NCBI RefSeq assembly: GCF_001690495.1
Contig: NZ_LZGS01000053.1
Coordinates: 1 to 58,021 of the forward strand
Reading direction: 5' to 3'
From: Gilliamella sp. App4-10
Lineage (GTDB): Bacteria; Pseudomonadota; Gammaproteobacteria; Enterobacterales; Orbaceae
DNA: 58,021 nucleotides
The notes beneath the pieces are model-generated. The model did no database searches, had not been told where the DNA came from, and saw nothing but the letters and a program-made list of their open reading frames with translations. Both the position numbers and the translations under genes were made by a program. Numbering within the stretch: the stretch's first letter is position 1; each line of letters starts with the position of its first letter. Below are positions 57,336 through 58,021 of this stretch, one piece after another.

Positions 57336-58021
57336 ATGGCGAGAGAGCATAATCACTTAATCGGTCAATTAGGTGAAGGATGGGTTGACGGCTTAGTGAC
57401 GGGTTTAGGGGGCGTCAGCCATAATCGCTATAGCTTAACCGTTGAAGGGCTGCGCTCGCCGTTGTCGGTTTGGTATGTTGACGGTGATGAGCGGTTAAAT
57501 CAACCTTGGCGTTATGTGATTACTTTTACCAGCTCTGACAAAGCGTTATCCATTGATTCAGTGCTTAATCAAAAAGCCACATTCTCTTTTAATCCTGTTA
57601 TCCATCAACCGTATCAAAGCGTAATGTCAACAATCTCATCATTAAGTGACTTACCGTCGGTGAATGATAAACGCACCTTGCATGGGGTGATTACTGAGTT
57701 TAGTCTGTTATCGGTCAATAAAGAGGAAGCTCATTATCAGGTGGTATTATCTTCGTGTTTAGCACGGCTGGCTATTGGGCAACATAGTGCCATATTTCAA
57801 CAGCAAAGCGTGGTGAGTGTAGTTGAAGAAGTGCTGCGCAGTCATGGTTTAACGGGCATTGATTACCGTCTAGAGTTAAAAGAGAGCTATCCTGAGCGGG
57901 AGTTTATCACGCAGTGGCAAGAAAGTGACCTTGAATTTATTCAACGCTTATTGGCCGATGTGGGTATCTGGTTTCGCTTTGAAACCCACGCCGAGCGCCA
58001 CTGTGATGTAATGGTGTTAAG
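57336..58021 (+). CDS. vgrG: Type VI secretion spike protein VgrG (TssI), partial
   Basis: The gene runs off the window end. 228 codons are visible from ATG 57336 (MAREHNHLIGQLGEGW), preceded by AAGGGAAAA. It has the VgrG/gp27-like N-terminal features: ALSIDSVLNQKATFSF, RTLHGVITEFSLLS, a SCLARLAIGQHSAIFQQQSV block, and QWQESDLEFIQRLLADVGIWFRFE. Base composition is clearly higher in G+C than its neighbours (34 of 60 at 57361-57420, against 21 of 60 at the clpV end), suggesting that this gene is an exchanged or newly acquired spike. Any C-terminal effector domain is beyond the window. Confidence 0.95.
   Translation, partial: MAREHNHLIGQLGEGWVDGLVTGLGGVSHNRYSLTVEGLRSPLSVWYVDGDERLNQPWRYVITFTSSDKALSIDSVLNQKATFSFNPVIHQPYQSVMSTISSLSDLPSVNDKRTLHGVITEFSLLSVNKEEAHYQVVLSSCLARLAIGQHSAIFQQQSVVSVVEEVLRSHGLTGIDYRLELKESYPEREFITQWQESDLEFIQRLLADVGIWFRFETHAERHCDVMVL

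Overview
The window is a chromosomal segment of an AT-rich gammaproteobacterium. Gene orders typical of Enterobacterales/Pasteurellales recur: ftsY-ftsE-ftsX-rpoH, ribF-ileS-lspA-ispH, prfB-lysS with the RF2 frameshift, yihD-dsbA beside mobA/mobB, grcA next to ung, upp-uraA, dnaK-dnaJ, ydbH-ynbE-ydbL. Low G+C, many trimmed or rearranged versions of these clusters (no fkpB, no srkA, short FtsY and YdbH) and a type VI secretion locus suggest an Orbaceae-like, host-associated bacterium (Gilliamella/Frischella type). This placement is inference from gene content, not from a database search.

Layout. 1-630: end of an rRNA operon (23S 3' end, 5S, terminator). 700-5100: rluE, then ftsYEX and rpoH, with a candidate sigma-E-type promoter before rpoH. 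5.2-8.4 kb: a frameshifted DUF2975 membrane gene with its small XRE regulator, an Asp/Glu racemase, an unrecognised exported protein with a possible clan-CD His/Cys pair, and a sirtuin lacking zinc cysteines. 8.4-12.9 kb: mtgA, mobB, a threonine-aldolase-like lyase, mobA, yihD, dsbA (CPSC active site). 12.9-16.6 kb: macAB and a yfhL ferredoxin. 16.6-22.8 kb: ispH, lspA, ileS, ribF, folE on the minus strand. 23-31.7 kb: polA, gltX, ydbH-ynbE-ydbL, asnB. 31.7-38.5 kb: satP, dnaKJ with a sigma-32 promoter, grcA with an FNR-like box, ung, a GntR-like LacI repressor.

38.5-42.5 kb is a duplication zone: three DUF805 membrane-protein paralogues (one a pseudogene) alternate with a dead copy of the upp promoter, leader and first ~50 codons, followed by the intact upp-uraA pair. 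The upp leader can form a hairpin whose 3' arm holds the Shine-Dalgarno sequence. 43-47.4 kb: lysS, prfB, sodA and a VanW-like gene. 47.5 kb holds a decayed gene remnant. From 47.9 kb to the window end runs a type VI secretion operon: tssB, tssC, tssK, tssL, an OmpA-domain anchor, hcp, clpV and the start of vgrG; the remaining core genes (tssA, E, F, G, J, M) are not in the window.

The main signals not explained by ordinary annotation are a 40-nt ungapped intergenic element present four times (16209, 22886, 25844, and 42935 on the minus strand) built around two CTGAAAC-like words 17 nt apart; the DUF805/upp tandem duplication; the upp leader hairpin; the 13-bp hairpin between hcp and clpV; and several decayed or atypical genes.
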